Assembly: GCF_000949455.1 (NCBI RefSeq)
Contig: NZ_JXXK01000006.1
Span: 62,001-126,000 of the forward strand
DNA from: Ruthenibacterium lactatiformans
GTDB taxonomy: Bacteria; Bacillota; Clostridia; Oscillospirales; Ruminococcaceae
Reading direction: 5' to 3'
DNA length: 64,000 nucleotides
Shown here: positions 53,931-61,908 of the stretch, one piece after another
Layout of the letters: every line of letters begins with the position of its first letter
Position numbering within the stretch: the stretch's first letter is position 1
Made by a program: the position numbers and the translations under genes
The notes under the pieces: model-generated
The model's database searches: none
Told to the model about the DNA's origin: nothing
The model's input: only the letters and a program-made list of their open reading frames with translations

Positions 53931-53977
53931 ACGGCGGCAGCCGCATCCATCTGCCCCATGGATGCGGCTGCCGCCGT
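53931..53977. terminator. Strong bidirectional terminator
   Basis: A 20-bp perfect stem at 53931-53950 / 53958-53977 (ACGGCGGCAGCC... with its complement), 7-base loop, with AAA and TTTTT flanks. It separates the fucosidase gene from the converging dehydrogenase gene. Confidence 0.85.
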
Positions 53978-53989
53978 TTTTGCCTTTGT

Positions 53990-55147
53990 CTATGAAAATA
54001 TATTTTCCAATATTATCCGTGCGTCTTCCTTTTTCATCCTGCGGGGGTTAAACGCCTGGAACAATTCCATTTCAATTTCCGCCGCCATCCGATCCAGCAT
54101 GCCGTCGTCCGGCCGTTCGGCAAAGCCCGAAACCGGGCGCAGACGCAGCGTTTCATCTCTGAAGGCTATGACAGCCCGGCGGACGGCCATGCCGGCCTGC
54201 CGCGGTGTTTCGGCGCCTGTGAATGAACATCCGAACATCCGCCCCACCGCGGCCGTTTTTTCCGGGAGCGCCGGGGCGTTGAATTCCAGCACCCATGGAA
54301 GCGCATAAGCACATGCATATCCGTGCGGAATGCCGCACCGCGCGCCCAGTATATGCGCTACGGAGTGTCCTGCGTGCGTATGCCCGTACCGGAGCATCCA
54401 GCCTCCCAGCATACTGGCCACGGCCATATGCTCCCGCGGTTTTACCGCGTCCGGGTATGACACCGCCAGAGGTAGCCATTGTATGACCGAACGGATATTC
54501 CCCTCGCTGATCTGGTCTGTCGGGACGGACGCCGCCGTGGATGTGTAGGATTCCACGGCGTGCGCCAAAACGTCCATTCCCGTGGACGCCGTAAGCCCTG
54601 CCGGCAGCCCCACCGTAAGCAAAGGATCCAAAACAATATACTCCGCCATCGCGTTCGTTGCCAGGATCGGGCATTTGACGTGTTCGGGGCTGGTGATGAC
54701 CAGGCCGTCCGACAATTCGCTCCCGGTACCCGCCGTCGTGGGAATCGCCACAAGGCCGCCCGCTTTTTTCATTTCGTTTTTCGGCCCGGCGTAATCCATG
54801 ATCTTCCCCGGATTGCAGCGCAGCAAATTGATCCCCTTTGCCGTATCGATGCTGCTTCCTCCGCCCACCGCTATTACAGCGCCGCACCGTTCCGCCCTGC
54901 AGAAGGCCGCACCCTCGTCCACGACTTCGCTGGGCGGGTCCGCCTGTACTTTGTCAAAAAGCGCGAATTCCACCCGTGCCTGTGTCAGGCTGTTTGTTAC
55001 GCGCTCCACAATACCCGCCTTTTTCACGCCCTCGTCGCAGACTACCAGCGCCTTGTCCACGCCGAGCCGGCGCAGCAGCGCCCCTGTTTCCTGTACCTTC
55101 CCTGCGCCATACAGTATCCGGGCTTCCTGCAGCAATGTAAATTCCAT
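53990..55147 (-). CDS. Iron-containing alcohol dehydrogenase family protein
   Basis: A 385-residue group III dehydrogenase that would interconvert an alcohol and an aldehyde or ketone with NAD(P)H. The dinucleotide site is GGGSSIDTAKG, followed by PTTAGTGSE. Metal ligands appear to be Asp192 and His196 (MDVLAHAVES), His261 (THAGHSVAH) and His275 (GIPHGYA). ATG at 55147 has an AAAGGCGG site. It is last in the minus-strand catabolic module, after the amidohydrolase. It might reduce a sugar-derived aldehyde, but the substrate is unknown. Confidence 0.92.
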   Translation of the reverse strand: MEFTLLQEARILYGAGKVQETGALLRRLGVDKALVVCDEGVKKAGIVERVTNSLTQARVEFALFDKVQADPPSEVVDEGAAFCRAERCGAVIAVGGGSSIDTAKGINLLRCNPGKIMDYAGPKNEMKKAGGLVAIPTTAGTGSELSDGLVITSPEHVKCPILATNAMAEYIVLDPLLTVGLPAGLTASTGMDVLAHAVESYTSTAASVPTDQISEGNIRSVIQWLPLAVSYPDAVKPREHMAVASMLGGWMLRYGHTHAGHSVAHILGARCGIPHGYACAYALPWVLEFNAPALPEKTAAVGRMFGCSFTGAETPRQAGMAVRRAVIAFRDETLRLRPVSGFAERPDDGMLDRMAAEIEMELFQAFNPRRMKKEDARIILENIFS

Positions 55148-55164
55148 TTTACATCCGCCTTTCC

Positions 55165-56097
55165 TCACAAATGAAGCAGCTTCGCTGCATTTCCGTAAAA
55201 CACCTTGTCCGCAAGAACAGGATCGTCCGCAAAAGCCTCTTCACAGGCTGCAACAGACTGTGTGATCCCGTCGAAGGGATAATCGGTTGCAAACAACAGC
55301 TTATCTTCGCCAAACAATCCGGCCAGTTCCCGCATGACCTTTGCGTTTTTAAACGATGTGTCTGTATACACATTTTTCCAGCCGTGCTTGTGAACAGCCT
55401 GCGCCAGCTCCTCGTACTCCCAGCCGCAATCTCCTCCGGCATGCGCGGGAATAAGGATGTAATCCGGATACCGCTCGATCAACGCGAGCATATAATGCAG
55501 CTCTCCATATTCCTTTGGCGCCAGAGGCTGATATTTACTTCCCGGCTTATAATAATCATTGATCCCGCAATGTGAAGTGATCGGCAGGCCCATTTCTCCA
55601 AACACCTCTACGGCTGCGTAAGTGCGTTCGTCCGTGAGAGGCACATTTTGCAGAATGGGATGCAGCTTTAACCCTTTTGCGCCCCTTATGATATCCCTTT
55701 TCAGCTTGGCCTTCATTTCCGGGATGGGAAGGCGGAAGTCCGCACTTGTAAACGGGAGCAGCCTCGGCTCCAGCTTTGAGGCGGCTAGCGCTTCTTCGAA
55801 GCTGGAATTCGGCATAACGGGCAGCGACACCGCATAATCGATATGGTTTTCATCCAGCGCCTTTTGTGTCGCCTCCAGGCTTCCGTATTCCCATGTCCTC
55901 AGTTGACCGGCATCGATCAGGATATTCTGTTCCTCCTGGTTTTCCGTAACCAGCGCGCGGCTGTAATGATCCCGCGCCAAATCCTCAAACGGGTCCGGAT
56001 AGGGGGGGAAATGAAGCTGCGGATGGAATACGATGTTTCTGCTGTCGTGAAAAATATCCCCCAGATGCGTGTGGAAATCAATGATCCTTCTTTTCAT
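55165..56097 (-). CDS. Amidohydrolase-superfamily TIM-barrel protein (amidohydrolase_2 type)
   Basis: A 310-residue metal-dependent hydrolase or decarboxylase-like protein. Marks are the N-terminal HxH (IIDFHTHLGD), the strand GLKLHPILQNVPL, SHCGIND, the metal His in LIPAHAGGDCGWEYEEL, and the final Asp in LLFATDYPFDG. It is not NagA-like: NagA has a different motif set. The nearest broad group includes uronate-, lactone- and carboxylate-processing enzymes. It follows the kinase gene after a terminator hairpin and precedes the dehydrogenase. Its reaction is unknown. Confidence 0.8.
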   Translation of the reverse strand: MKRRIIDFHTHLGDIFHDSRNIVFHPQLHFPPYPDPFEDLARDHYSRALVTENQEEQNILIDAGQLRTWEYGSLEATQKALDENHIDYAVSLPVMPNSSFEEALAASKLEPRLLPFTSADFRLPIPEMKAKLKRDIIRGAKGLKLHPILQNVPLTDERTYAAVEVFGEMGLPITSHCGINDYYKPGSKYQPLAPKEYGELHYMLALIERYPDYILIPAHAGGDCGWEYEELAQAVHKHGWKNVYTDTSFKNAKVMRELAGLFGEDKLLFATDYPFDGITQSVAACEEAFADDPVLADKVFYGNAAKLLHL

Positions 56098-56144
56098 GTC
56101 CAAAATGCCCCTCTCTTCCATTGTTTCATACACAGGGCAGCCTG

Positions 56145-56186
56145 TAAAAAGGCCCCGGCCGCGCTGGACGCGCTGCACCGGGGCCT
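56145..56186 (-). terminator. Terminator/attenuator after the kinase gene
   Basis: Minus strand: AGGCCCCGG (56186-56178) pairs with CCGGGGCCT (56158-56150), then TTTTT. It follows the kinase stop by 8 bp, so the amidohydrolase and dehydrogenase may be expressed at a lower level or from their own start. Confidence 0.65.
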
Positions 56187-56193
56187 CGGCTGA

Positions 56194-57129
56194 TCATTCT
56201 GCGTCCTTCAATCGCGCCTGGGCGATCCTGCACGCTCCCATCGCGGCATCTTCCCGGGCAATGAGCACCTCAACATTGTCATATTTCTCCGTAAACAGCT
56301 CTTGAAAAAACTGAAAATGAAGCTTGCTTTTCACGATCGCACTGCCCCAGGCTCCCACTCGGAATACCGGCCGCTCTGCAAAATGCAATTGCTGTACAAC
56401 CGCATCTCCCAGCGAAAAAGTGTGACGCGCCGCCTCTTTGAGTATTTCAACCGCATAGGGATCGCCCTGCTCGGCCGCCTGGTCCACGACCCTTGCGAGG
56501 CCCGGATTTTTCCAGCACATATGTTCAATATCGATGCACACGCCAATCAGATCTTCCTTGCGCTCCAAATGCAGCACCTCGTTGAGCATCCTGCTGAGGA
56601 TGGACGGCCGGGCCCTGCCGTCCATCAAAAGGCTCAGATGATTCAGTGCGCGCATGCTGATCCAGCTTCCCGATCCTTCGTCGCCGAAGATGCAGGGAGG
56701 CCAGCCGCCGCACCGTGCCGTCTGCCCTTTTTCATTGCAGCCGAACGCAATGGAACCGGTGCCGGCAATAACGACTGCGCCCACTCCCCCGGTGACGGCA
56801 AATTGCGCCACCTGCGCGTCATTTACACACAATACCGGACACACAAAGCCGGAAAGGCCTTTGTAAATGTCATCCACCGCCTGCTGGTCCCGGTCCGTAT
56901 CCAAGCCTGTCGTCCCGCACACAAGATAAACGCATTCTTTGCGGGAACCTCCGAATTTTGCCAGGCATGCATCAATATTTGCATTGACCCGTTTGATCAC
57001 TTCTTCACGTTCCAGGCGGTAATGCGGCGCCGGAGGCCCGACGTACTCCGCGACCACGCCGCCCTCCGGGGTACAGGCCCGGACAAGATATTTGGTACCG
57101 CCGCTGTCTATGCCTAAGATATATTTCAT
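56194..57129 (-). CDS. BadF/BadG-type kinase, N-acetylglucosamine kinase-like
   Basis: A 311-residue ASKHA-fold ATPase, probably phosphorylating an amino sugar in the cytoplasm. It has the phosphate-1 loop LGIDSGGTKYLVRA, the phosphate-2 region VIAGTGSIAFG, and GDEGSGSWISMRAL, as in eukaryotic-type GlcNAc kinases and BadF proteins. It lies 17 bp after the SIS-domain gene in the importer operon, which fits import, phosphorylation and isomerisation of a hexosamine. The exact sugar is not determined. Confidence 0.83.
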   Translation of the reverse strand: MKYILGIDSGGTKYLVRACTPEGGVVAEYVGPPAPHYRLEREEVIKRVNANIDACLAKFGGSRKECVYLVCGTTGLDTDRDQQAVDDIYKGLSGFVCPVLCVNDAQVAQFAVTGGVGAVVIAGTGSIAFGCNEKGQTARCGGWPPCIFGDEGSGSWISMRALNHLSLLMDGRARPSILSRMLNEVLHLERKEDLIGVCIDIEHMCWKNPGLARVVDQAAEQGDPYAVEILKEAARHTFSLGDAVVQQLHFAERPVFRVGAWGSAIVKSKLHFQFFQELFTEKYDNVEVLIAREDAAMGACRIAQARLKDAE

Positions 57130-57146
57130 ATCATCTTGCCCTGCCT

Positions 57147-58217
57147 TTATCTTCCGTTATTGTATTTGGTGGGACAGTTTTTCGTATACAGATCATATGC
57201 CGGCGACCCCTCAGCCAACCCCAGCAGCTCCGGTACCCGTGCCGCCAAAAGCTGAGGGAGCAGTACCGCTTCAAAAATCTGCGTGTGGTCATGGCCAGTG
57301 CGCAGAGCATGCAGCACTTTCGCCCCCTGGATCGACTCATCCGTGGTGACCATATAGGCATAGGGCGAAAAATGGGCATGGCAGCGCGCCAGCTCCATCA
57401 TGCGCTCCCGTTCTCCGGGCGCGTCACTGATATAGAACACCCCGCCCAGTTCCCGGTCTGTCAGAATGATCGGCCCATGCAGATACTCTTCGAATTCAAA
57501 GCTCATGGACGGCACCTTGATCGTCTCCAGAATTTTCAGGCATCCCTCTGTGGCGGCTGCAAACGCACTGCCGCACCCGACCAGTACATATTTGCGAATC
57601 TGCACCAGTTCATCCTGATTCCGCCGGAACCATGCTTCCGTGCGCCGGATATTTTCTTCCATCTGGTTCACAGCAAGGTCCAGCACACCGATCTCCGCAT
57701 CGTATTTATCCGGCCCGATCGTCCCGGCAGCCAAAGCGGCCTCCAGCGCGCATATGTAAAAACAAAGCACCGACGCTGTATATCCTACCGTCTTTGGGCC
57801 CGCGAGCTCTTCCCCGCAGCCGATGAGCATATGATGGCTGCTGCGCCGCCGGATCTCACATTCCGCCTCCCCCGTGATGCTGATGGACGGGTAGGCGGCA
57901 AGCTGTTCCATCGCCTGCAGCGTGTTGGTGGACGAGCCCCCCTGCGAGATAAACACCACCATGGGCCGTTCGCCCCGCAGCTGCGGGATGCGTGAAGAGG
58001 GTACCGCGCATACGTCCACATCCAACATTGTCTCCATATATCCTGCGGCGGCACGCTCCGCATTCAGCGAAGTGCCGCTGCCGATCAGATACAGTTTATC
58101 CGGGTTCACCGCACAAAACAGCTTCACAAATTCTTCTGTCTGTGATTTTCTTTGCTCAAGGATCTGCCGGAGCACCTCGGGTTGGCTTTTCCAGTAATGA
58201 TACATACTGTTCCCCAT
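57147..58217 (-). CDS. SIS-domain sugar-phosphate isomerase/deaminase (AgaS/FrlB/GlmS-C-like)
   Basis: A 356-residue cytoplasmic protein with two SIS domains. The first has LYLIGSGTSLNAERAAAGYM and VVFISQGGSSTNTLQAM. The second has VLVGCGSAFAAATEGCLK and FEFEEYLHGP, with the conserved Glu-x-x-His-Gly of the GlmS isomerase domain. There is no glutaminase domain, so it is likely a catabolic deaminase or deglycase on a phosphorylated amino sugar or fructosamine. ATG at 58217 is chosen with AGGAG about ten bases upstream. It stands between the permease and kinase genes. Confidence 0.87.
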   Translation of the reverse strand: MGNSMYHYWKSQPEVLRQILEQRKSQTEEFVKLFCAVNPDKLYLIGSGTSLNAERAAAGYMETMLDVDVCAVPSSRIPQLRGERPMVVFISQGGSSTNTLQAMEQLAAYPSISITGEAECEIRRRSSHHMLIGCGEELAGPKTVGYTASVLCFYICALEAALAAGTIGPDKYDAEIGVLDLAVNQMEENIRRTEAWFRRNQDELVQIRKYVLVGCGSAFAAATEGCLKILETIKVPSMSFEFEEYLHGPIILTDRELGGVFYISDAPGERERMMELARCHAHFSPYAYMVTTDESIQGAKVLHALRTGHDHTQIFEAVLLPQLLAARVPELLGLAEGSPAYDLYTKNCPTKYNNGR

Positions 58218-58255
58218 GAAATCATTTCTCCTTTTCAAAGTCTTCCGGCAGCGGC

Positions 58256-59086
58256 TCATCCCTTCAGGCCTGATGTAGCGATGCCTTCAACAATATATTT
58301 TTGGAACAAAAGATATACGGCTACCGGCGGAATGCCGCTGAGCAGCATCGCAGCGATTTTTACGCGGCCTTCAATCCAGGAACCATCCCCCAGAAGACCG
58401 GCCACCAAAACGCTGACGGGCTTCCATTTGGTTCCCGCCACCAATGTCGGCCACAAAAAGGAACCCCACACCTGCATAAACTGTATGACCGTCACCGTCA
58501 GCAGCGGCGTGGCCATCAGCGGCAATACCACACGCAGAAATATTTTCAAATGCCCTGCGCCGTCTATCTCGCCGGCTTCTATCAGTTCATGCGGCATGCT
58601 CTCCAGAAACTGTCTGATGATGAATACCGCAAATGCGGACGGAATGGACGGAATTGCGAGGCCGATCAATGTATCGCTCCAACCCAGGTTATACACAAAT
58701 CGGTAAAGGGGGATGATGTAAGTGATCATCGGAAGCATCATGCTCGACAAAATAAGCATAAAGATCACATCACGCCCCGGAAATTTAAAGCACGCCAGCT
58801 CATACGCCGCCAGAGAGGACACGATCAGCATGCCGACGATGGTCACGCTCACATAGATAAGCGTCTGGAGAGTTGACGGTGACATATTGGTTTGCAGCAA
58901 TGCCTGTTTGATGTTTTCGATGCCGCTGGACAGCGAATTGGGATAAAATGTAGAAACGATCCCTCTGTCCGCAGTCGAAAATGTCACGCTGATCAGCTGC
59001 GTAAAGGGCAGCAGGCACACGACCAGCCAGAAAAGTGCAAATATCCAGCTGAATATCTTTGCCGCCGGAGAAGTTTGCTTCATCAT
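58256..59086 (-). CDS. Sugar ABC transporter permease (MalG-like)
   Basis: Membrane subunit of the second sugar importer, 276 residues, six helices. The ATPase-contact loop is seen in HELIEAGEIDGAGHLKIFLRVVLP. It ends with YIVEGIATSGLKG, typical of MalG proteins. Two adjacent ATGs (59086, 59083) follow AAGGGGGCGG. It starts 13 bp after its partner permease. Confidence 0.92.
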   Translation of the reverse strand: MMKQTSPAAKIFSWIFALFWLVVCLLPFTQLISVTFSTADRGIVSTFYPNSLSSGIENIKQALLQTNMSPSTLQTLIYVSVTIVGMLIVSSLAAYELACFKFPGRDVIFMLILSSMMLPMITYIIPLYRFVYNLGWSDTLIGLAIPSIPSAFAVFIIRQFLESMPHELIEAGEIDGAGHLKIFLRVVLPLMATPLLTVTVIQFMQVWGSFLWPTLVAGTKWKPVSVLVAGLLGDGSWIEGRVKIAAMLLSGIPPVAVYLLFQKYIVEGIATSGLKG

Positions 59087-59099
59087 AATACCGCCCCCT

Positions 59100-60083
59100 T
59101 CAATTGTCCTTGTTCTTACAATTGCGGTAAACAATCTGGAGCAGCGTAATGGCGAAAATAATAAGCATCAGCACAAAGCCTTCTGCACATGCACGCCCCA
59201 AATTGCCCGCTTTGCCCGAATATACGTTGCCCACAATCTCCATGACCGGATAGCTGGCAAACGCATTCTTGCCGCCGATCACGCCCACGGCGCTGGAGTT
59301 GGAAAGCACCCACGGGATGTCATAGGTCTGGATCGCCCCGATGAAGCAATTCACGACCACAAAAAACAGCACCGGCTCCAGCATTGGGATGGTGATATGG
59401 ATCCACTGCTGGAATGTACTTGCACCATCGATTGTTGACGCTTCGTACAGATCGTTAGGAATATTTTTCATGCCGGCGGTCAGGATGATCATGTTGAAAC
59501 CGATGGCGCGCCAGAGGTCAATGATAATCAGAAGCGCCGTAAAATACCCCGGCGTCAGACGCCAGGTAACGCCTTCGCCAATTCCCATTTTAGCCAGAAG
59601 CACCGCCACCAGCCCGGTGTCCGCACTCATCAGCCACAGCCAAACGCCCGTAGCCAGAAAGAACGGTGCAACATACGGCATAAAAAACGCGCCGCGCAGG
59701 AAATTGTGCATGCGCCCGCGGAACTGATTGATCACCAGAGAAATGACCGTGGCAAAAATAAGGTTCAACGGCACCACCAGCACCACGAAAAGCGACAGGT
59801 TTTTCAGTGAAGTCAAAAAGCGTTTTCCCTGCTGCGTTCCTTCGCTGAGCACGGTTTTAAAGTTCTCAAACCCGACAAAAGAAATTTCCGCATTTGTTCT
59901 GGTAGACCAATCAAAAAAGCTCATCACCAGCCCATAAAGCATCGGCCACAAAATAAAAACGCCGAAAAAGACAACAAACGGCGCAAGCCCCAGATAGTGC
60001 TTTCCGTACTTGCGCCAGAAAGCTCTGCCTCTGGTTTTCCCACGACTCTGCCCCGTAACACGTTTTGCGGCTGTATTTGCCAT
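59100..60083 (-). CDS. Sugar ABC transporter permease (MalF-like)
   Basis: Membrane subunit, 327 residues. It has a basic N-terminal segment, then six helices starting at FVVFFGVFILWPMLYGLVMS. The EAA loop is in NDLYEASTIDGASTFQQWIHITIP. Together with the MalG-like partner and the binding protein upstream it forms an importer. The ATPase is not encoded here, as is usual for such operons in Firmicutes. Confidence 0.93.
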   Translation of the reverse strand: MANTAAKRVTGQSRGKTRGRAFWRKYGKHYLGLAPFVVFFGVFILWPMLYGLVMSFFDWSTRTNAEISFVGFENFKTVLSEGTQQGKRFLTSLKNLSLFVVLVVPLNLIFATVISLVINQFRGRMHNFLRGAFFMPYVAPFFLATGVWLWLMSADTGLVAVLLAKMGIGEGVTWRLTPGYFTALLIIIDLWRAIGFNMIILTAGMKNIPNDLYEASTIDGASTFQQWIHITIPMLEPVLFFVVVNCFIGAIQTYDIPWVLSNSSAVGVIGGKNAFASYPVMEIVGNVYSGKAGNLGRACAEGFVLMLIIFAITLLQIVYRNCKNKDN

Positions 60084-60119
60084 GGCGCTCTCTCCTTTTC
60101 ACCTGATTCTTCCCAGGCC

Positions 60120-60211
60120 CCGCCCGAATGGCGCGGGGCTATGGCCAACCCGCCAGAAGCCTCTCGCGGGCTGGCCATAACCGTGGGTGTGCGGCCGGGC
60201 CGCACACCCAC
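60120..60211 (-). promoter_or_regulatory. Stem-loops between binding-protein and permease genes
   Basis: Three consecutive hairpins: a perfect 13-bp stem GTGGGTGTGCGGC / GCCGCACACCCAC around 60183-60211, a GGCTATGGCC...GGCCATAACC stem at about 60135-60182, and a smaller GCCCCGC/GCGGGGC stem near 60119-60139. There is no T-run, so they are more likely mRNA stabilisers or processing sites that keep the binding-protein message abundant. Confidence 0.55.
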
Positions 60212-60229
60212 ACAGCTTACGCAGCCGGT

Positions 60230-61555
60230 TTATGCATTTTCATTGATCATTGCAATGGAGTCCTCGGCAGCCGCCTTTGCATCCGTGAGGCTTCCATCCC
60301 AAAGCCCGAACATGGAATCGGCACAGCCTGTCTCCCACATCATGTCGCAGCGGAACGGGACCGCCTGGTTCACGCAATTGTTCACGATCTCGTTGCATAC
60401 GCTCAACAACCACGGCGACTCCGGATCATTTGCAATTTCGTCCATCGCGTCATTGTTCATAACAGGGCGTCCCATCTCGCGGCAGAACGTCTTCATCTGC
60501 TCGGTATCGGTGATGTACATCAGGAACCCGGCCGCCGCATCGTTGCGTCCCTGGTCTTTGCTGTCTACAACGCCCAGCCATTCGTTGCCGTAGGAAGCAC
60601 TGTACGGGCCTCCTGCCACCTGAGAAGGCATCGGGATAGCGTCGTATTTGAAATTGCTGTTTTCCTGTGCGGCAGCTTCCAGGTTGGGGTTCAGGAACGG
60701 GCCGTGCACAGTAAAGGCCAGCTTATCAGACGTAAACGCATCCGTGGCTGCCTGGTCCAGGAACGTATAAGCCGCAGAGTACTGTCCAACTTCCTTCAGC
60801 AGCTCGTATCCGGGCTCCAACGCCTCAGCCGTGATCGTCGTTTCTCCATTCTCCCAACCGACCTTCAGGTCCGGGTTGCCGCATACAAACGCGCTCGTTA
60901 CCCAATCGCTGGCCGTCAGGTTAGGCAAAACATCATAACCATTTTCCTGCACGGCCGCAAACTGTTCCAGCAATTCATCCAGTGTTTTAGGACGCTTGGA
61001 CGTATCAACGCCGCAGGCCTCCAAAACAGTCAGATTGCGGTATAAAAGCTGACAGTTTGCAGTGAACGGCAGCCCCCAACAGGTTCCTTCCGGATTCGTC
61101 ATCAAATCCTTCATGGCGTCGGCATTCAGGGCGTTTTTGTATTCTTCGGGCGCCGCGTCGTAATAAGGCTGAAGGTTCAGAATATTCGCGCTCTCCACAA
61201 TGCGCTTGCCGTTTAGGAACTGGATGGCAAACATGTCCGGCAGAGAGCCTCCCGCCATAAACCCGGATACGATCTCTGTGTCCGGTTTTCCAACAAAGGT
61301 GATGCTTTTCACCTCCGGATGCTGGGCAATGTATTCATCCGCCCATGTGTTGAATATCTCTGCCGCTGTACCTACAGTCCAGTCCTGGAACAGCCACATG
61401 GTCAGCTCATACCCTTCACCGCTCCCCTGGCTGCCGGCCGGTTCTGCCGGTGTACTGGAACCTGCACCGGACGTACCTCCACCGCCGCAGGCGGCAAGGC
61501 CTGCCGCCATGACCAGCACGAGCACAAGACTTAAAATCCGTTTCATCTTTTTCAT
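60230..61555 (-). CDS. Sugar ABC transporter substrate-binding lipoprotein (family 1)
   Basis: Lipid-anchored extracellular receptor of the second importer. It has 441 residues from ATG 61555 (GAGGTG site). The lipobox is GLAACG (Cys23) followed by a Gly/Ser-rich linker. The fold is UgpB/MalE-like, with the early strand YELTMWLFQDW and the middle region TCWGLPFTANCQLLYRN. It is the first gene of the catabolic operon. The ligand is unknown. Confidence 0.92.
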   Translation of the reverse strand: MKKMKRILSLVLVLVMAAGLAACGGGGTSGAGSSTPAEPAGSQGSGEGYELTMWLFQDWTVGTAAEIFNTWADEYIAQHPEVKSITFVGKPDTEIVSGFMAGGSLPDMFAIQFLNGKRIVESANILNLQPYYDAAPEEYKNALNADAMKDLMTNPEGTCWGLPFTANCQLLYRNLTVLEACGVDTSKRPKTLDELLEQFAAVQENGYDVLPNLTASDWVTSAFVCGNPDLKVGWENGETTITAEALEPGYELLKEVGQYSAAYTFLDQAATDAFTSDKLAFTVHGPFLNPNLEAAAQENSNFKYDAIPMPSQVAGGPYSASYGNEWLGVVDSKDQGRNDAAAGFLMYITDTEQMKTFCREMGRPVMNNDAMDEIANDPESPWLLSVCNEIVNNCVNQAVPFRCDMMWETGCADSMFGLWDGSLTDAKAAAEDSIAMINENA

Positions 61556-61706
61556 CCTTTTCACCTCATTTTTATTTTCTATTGCATACGCAATAAAATC
61601 CAATGCTGCACCGTTTTCTGTTCCACAAGGCTGTTCTTATGGATATTTTATATATTTTTCTTTCTGATACTGCACAAAAAAAGTACATTTTGCTTTCACT
61701 GCTTCT

Positions 61707-61752
61707 ATTATAGCCGTTCGGGCCTTTCAGCGGCACTATCATTAATAATAGT
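61707..61752 (-). promoter_or_regulatory. Promoter with palindromic operator ahead of the second importer operon
   Basis: Minus strand: perfect TATAAT (61712-61707) but no good -35; the -35 place reads TGCCGC. Directly upstream is an 18-bp near-palindrome ACTATCATTAATAATAGT (61735-61752), 8 of 9 positions symmetric. This fits an activator site near position -40. The rest of 61556-61908 holds no gene. Confidence 0.5.
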
Positions 61753-61826
61753 ATTGCCGGGGCATTTCCCCTCATTGTTTTTTCACTCCCCCCCTTATTG
61801 ATAGGGCGGTCTTTTTTCTGCGCGCA

Positions 61827-61863
61827 AAATAAGAGCGCTGTGAATGGGGTTCACAGCGCTCTT
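61827..61863 (-). terminator. Terminator of the LuxR-family regulator gene
   Basis: Minus strand: AAGAGCGCTGTGAA (61863-61850), loop CCCCA, TTCACAGCGCTCTT (61844-61831), then ATTTTG. A 14-bp perfect stem, 46 bp beyond the stop codon. Confidence 0.75.
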
Positions 61864-61908
61864 GTGCATATGGGGAGCCAAATTGATCTGCGCGCAACAG
61901 CATAAAAC

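Noticed and set aside
55165..56097. Amidohydrolase as NagA (GlcNAc-6-P deacetylase)
   Set aside because: Motif layout and length fit the amidohydrolase_2 group and not NagA.
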